This document shows, piece by piece, positions 6,684 to 8,398 of a stretch of DNA of 8,398 nucleotides. Source of the stretch: an uncultured Acetatifactor sp. (GTDB lineage Bacteria > Bacillota > Clostridia > Lachnospirales > Lachnospiraceae); assembly GCA_947626405.1 (NCBI GenBank), contig CANQSE010000079.1:1-8398 (forward strand). The letters run 5' to 3'. Each line of letters begins with the position of its first letter. Position 1 is the first letter of the stretch. Position numbers and translations under genes: made by a program. The notes below the pieces were generated by a model. That model was given only the letters and a program-made list of their open reading frames with translations. It was not told the DNA's origin and searched no databases.

Positions 6684-7148
6684 ATGACCAGGAGAGAGGA
6701 TTACGAGAAAAGGACGGAGGAGCTGCTTGCGCCTATAGCTGATGCCGCGGGAGTCACAATCTATGACGTGGAGTATGTAAAGGAGGGCGCGGACTATTAC
6801 CTGAGGGCCTATATTGACAAGCCGGGCGGCATAGGAATAAATGACTGTGAAAATGTGAGCAGGGCTCTGTCGGATGAGCTGGACAGGGTTGATTTTATAC
6901 CTGACGCCTACATTCTCGAGGTCAGCAGCCCCGGACTGGGCAGGACGTTAAAAAAAGATAAGCACCTTCGCTATTCCCTTGGCGAGAAGGTGGAGATCAA
7001 GCTTTTTAAGCCAATAGAGGATCGCAGGGAGTTTGAAGGGATTCTGGAAAATTTTGACCGCGACAGTGTCACTATCCGCGGGGAAAACGGAACCGAGACG
7101 TTTGAACGCTCACAGATCGCGCTGATTCGCCTGGCGCTTGATTTCTGA
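6684..7148 (+). CDS. rimP: Ribosome maturation factor RimP
   Basis: RimP (YlxS) binds the 30S precursor and is needed for its late maturation in the cytosol. The 154-residue length is normal. The N-terminal alpha/beta domain (about 1-80) contains VTIYDVEYVKEG and YLRAYIDKPGGIGINDCENVSRAL, followed by the hallmark LEVSSPGLGRTL (SSPGLGR at 81-87). The C-terminal SH3-like domain (about 95-154) ends in the typical ALIRLALDF. GGAG (6674-6677) lies 6 nt before ATG 6684. It is the first gene of the conserved rimP-nusA operon, 70 bp before nusA, and is driven by the promoter at 6544-6572. Confidence 0.97.
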   Translation: MTRREDYEKRTEELLAPIADAAGVTIYDVEYVKEGADYYLRAYIDKPGGIGINDCENVSRALSDELDRVDFIPDAYILEVSSPGLGRTLKKDKHLRYSLGEKVEIKLFKPIEDRREFEGILENFDRDSVTIRGENGTETFERSQIALIRLALDF

Positions 7149-7218
7149 GACGTAAAGCAGACTATAACATGAAAATACAAGCAACAAAAGTTGGCATGCA
7201 GCCAGAATGGAGGAAATG

Positions 7219-8398
7219 ATGAATAAGGAATTGATGGAGGCGCTGGATATTCTTGAGAAGGAGAAAGAGATCAGCAAGGAGACGCTCTTTGAGGCCATAG
7301 AAAACTCGCTGTTGACCGCCTGCAAGAATCACTTCGGCAAGTCGGAAAACGTTCATGTGGAAATCGACAGGGAAACCTGCGATTTTCTGGTGTATGCTGA
7401 GAAGGAAGTAGTTGAGACGGAGGATGACGTTGAGGACGACTGCCTTCAGATCTCCCTTGATAAGGCCAGAGAGATCTCATCCATGGCCAAGGTTGGAGAT
7501 ATGATCCATGTGGAAATCAAATCGCGGGAATTTGGGCGCATTGCGACGCAGAACGCAAAAAATGTGATTCTCCAGAAGATACGTGAGGAGGAGCGCAGCG
7601 TCATTTACAATCAGTATTATGAAAAGGAAAAGGATGTAGTCACCGGTGTCGTGCAGCGGTACGTGGGCAGGAATATAAGCATAAATCTGGGGAGAGCCGA
7701 CGCTATGCTCAGCGAAAGCGAGCAGGTAAGGACAGAGGTGTTCAGACCCACGGAACGTATAAAGGTTTACATCCTGGAGGTCAAGAACACACCCAAGGGA
7801 CCCCGCATCAACGTCAGCCGGACTCATCCGGAGCTTGTAAAGAGACTGTTTGAGTCGGAGGTTACGGAGATAAAGGACGGAACGGTTGAGATAAAGAGCA
7901 TCGCCAGAGAGGCGGGAAGCCGGACCAAGATCGCCGTGTGGAGCAACAATCCTAACGTGGACGCGGTGGGCGCATGCGTGGGTATGAACGGCGCCAGAGT
8001 CAACGCAATCGTCGAGGAGCTCAGAGGAGAGAAGATAGATATTGTAAACTGGGACGACAACCCCGGAAACCTGATTCAGAACGCCCTGTCTCCCGCAAAG
8101 ATAGTGGCGGTGTTTGCGGATCCCGACGAGAAGACCGCAAAGGTTGTGGTACCCGATTACCAGCTTTCGCTCGCTATAGGCAAGGAGGGGCAGAATGCAA
8201 GACTTGCGGCCAGACTCACCGGTTATAAGATAGACATCAAGTCCGAGACTCAGGCGAAGGATGCGCCGGGCTTCAGATATGAAGATTACATGGACGACTA
8301 CGAAGACGACGAAGATGCGTACGCAGAGGATGAAAATACCTACGCGGATGATGAAGGTGCGTATGCGGAGGACGATTATCAGGATAACGGATTTTCCG
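7219..8398 (+). CDS. nusA: Transcription termination/antitermination factor NusA, 3' truncated by window edge
   Basis: NusA binds RNA polymerase and controls pausing, termination and antitermination. The frame is open from 7219 to the window end (393 codons seen). The order is: RNAP-binding N-terminal domain (about 1-130, starting MNKELMEALDILEKEKEISK), S1 domain (about 138-203, KDVVTGVVQRYVG), KH1 with GMNG (255-258) and KH2 with GKEG (321-324), then LAARLTGYKIDIKSE. Firmicutes NusA usually ends soon after KH2 (371 residues in B. subtilis). Here an acidic, Tyr- and Asp/Glu-rich tail follows from about 350 to beyond 393. Start choice: GGAGG (7209-7213) is 5 nt before ATG 7219. ATG 7216 is too close to it, and ATG 7207 overlaps it. 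The next operon genes (ylxR, ylxQ, infB) are expected beyond the edge. Confidence 0.97.
   Translation, partial: MNKELMEALDILEKEKEISKETLFEAIENSLLTACKNHFGKSENVHVEIDRETCDFLVYAEKEVVETEDDVEDDCLQISLDKAREISSMAKVGDMIHVEIKSREFGRIATQNAKNVILQKIREEERSVIYNQYYEKEKDVVTGVVQRYVGRNISINLGRADAMLSESEQVRTEVFRPTERIKVYILEVKNTPKGPRINVSRTHPELVKRLFESEVTEIKDGTVEIKSIAREAGSRTKIAVWSNNPNVDAVGACVGMNGARVNAIVEELRGEKIDIVNWDDNPGNLIQNALSPAKIVAVFADPDEKTAKVVVPDYQLSLAIGKEGQNARLAARLTGYKIDIKSETQAKDAPGFRYEDYMDDYEDDEDAYAEDENTYADDEGAYAEDDYQDNGFS
8314..8376 (+). repeat. Three tandem 21-bp units encoding an acidic heptapeptide in NusA
   Basis: Three consecutive 7-residue units, DAYAEDE, NTYADDE and GAYAEDD (NusA residues 366-386), follow the consensus x-A/T-Y-A-E/D-D-E/D. 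The nucleotide copies are imperfect, with differences at third positions as well as replaced residues, so the repeat is not a very recent duplication. A partial fourth unit may start at YQD. Confidence 0.7.

Noticed and set aside
7207..7209. ATG 7207 as start of nusA
   Set aside because: It overlaps the GGAGG that best serves ATG 7219, and the family's N-terminus (MNKEL) matches 7219.

Overview
The window reads like a chromosomal stretch of a low-to-mid GC Firmicute, most likely a member of the Clostridia (Lachnospiraceae-like). The support is Gram-positive signal architecture: strong AAGGAG-type ribosome binding sites, sigma-A type promoters, GroEL and NusA sequences of clostridial flavour, and the rimP-nusA gene order. 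The genus cannot be fixed from this sequence alone. All genes lie on the + strand. No tRNA, rRNA, CRISPR array, insertion sequence or phage gene was seen.

Layout. (1) 1-650: the C-terminal 40% of groEL, entering from the left edge and closed by a rho-independent terminator at 668-713. (2) 714-829: a promoter that starts in the terminator's T-tract, with a perfect 6+6 bp inverted repeat over its -10 region that may be an operator. (3) 830-6547: a tight run of five genes with gaps of 11-43 bp, in the order GT8 glycosyltransferase, second GT8 glycosyltransferase, PlsC-type acyltransferase, second divergent PlsC-type acyltransferase, and a GH36 alpha-galactosidase-like hydrolase. (4) 6544-6683: a near-consensus sigma-A promoter whose -35 box overlaps the GH36 stop codon, followed by a leader of about 105 nt with a hairpin. 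(5) 6684-8398: rimP and nusA, the start of the usual Firmicutes rimP-nusA-ylxR-ylxQ-infB operon; nusA runs off the right edge.

The most interesting part is the five-gene cassette. Two retaining sugar transferases, two membrane-interface acyltransferases and a cytosolic alpha-galactoside-type hydrolase in one apparent operon suggest synthesis and turnover of an acylated glycan or glycolipid, perhaps alpha-galactosyl or alpha-glucosyl. This is inference from gene families and spacing; no substrate can be read from the sequence. Second in interest are the rimP-nusA leader hairpin, a plausible site for NusA-dependent attenuation, and an acidic, 7-residue-repeat tail on NusA.
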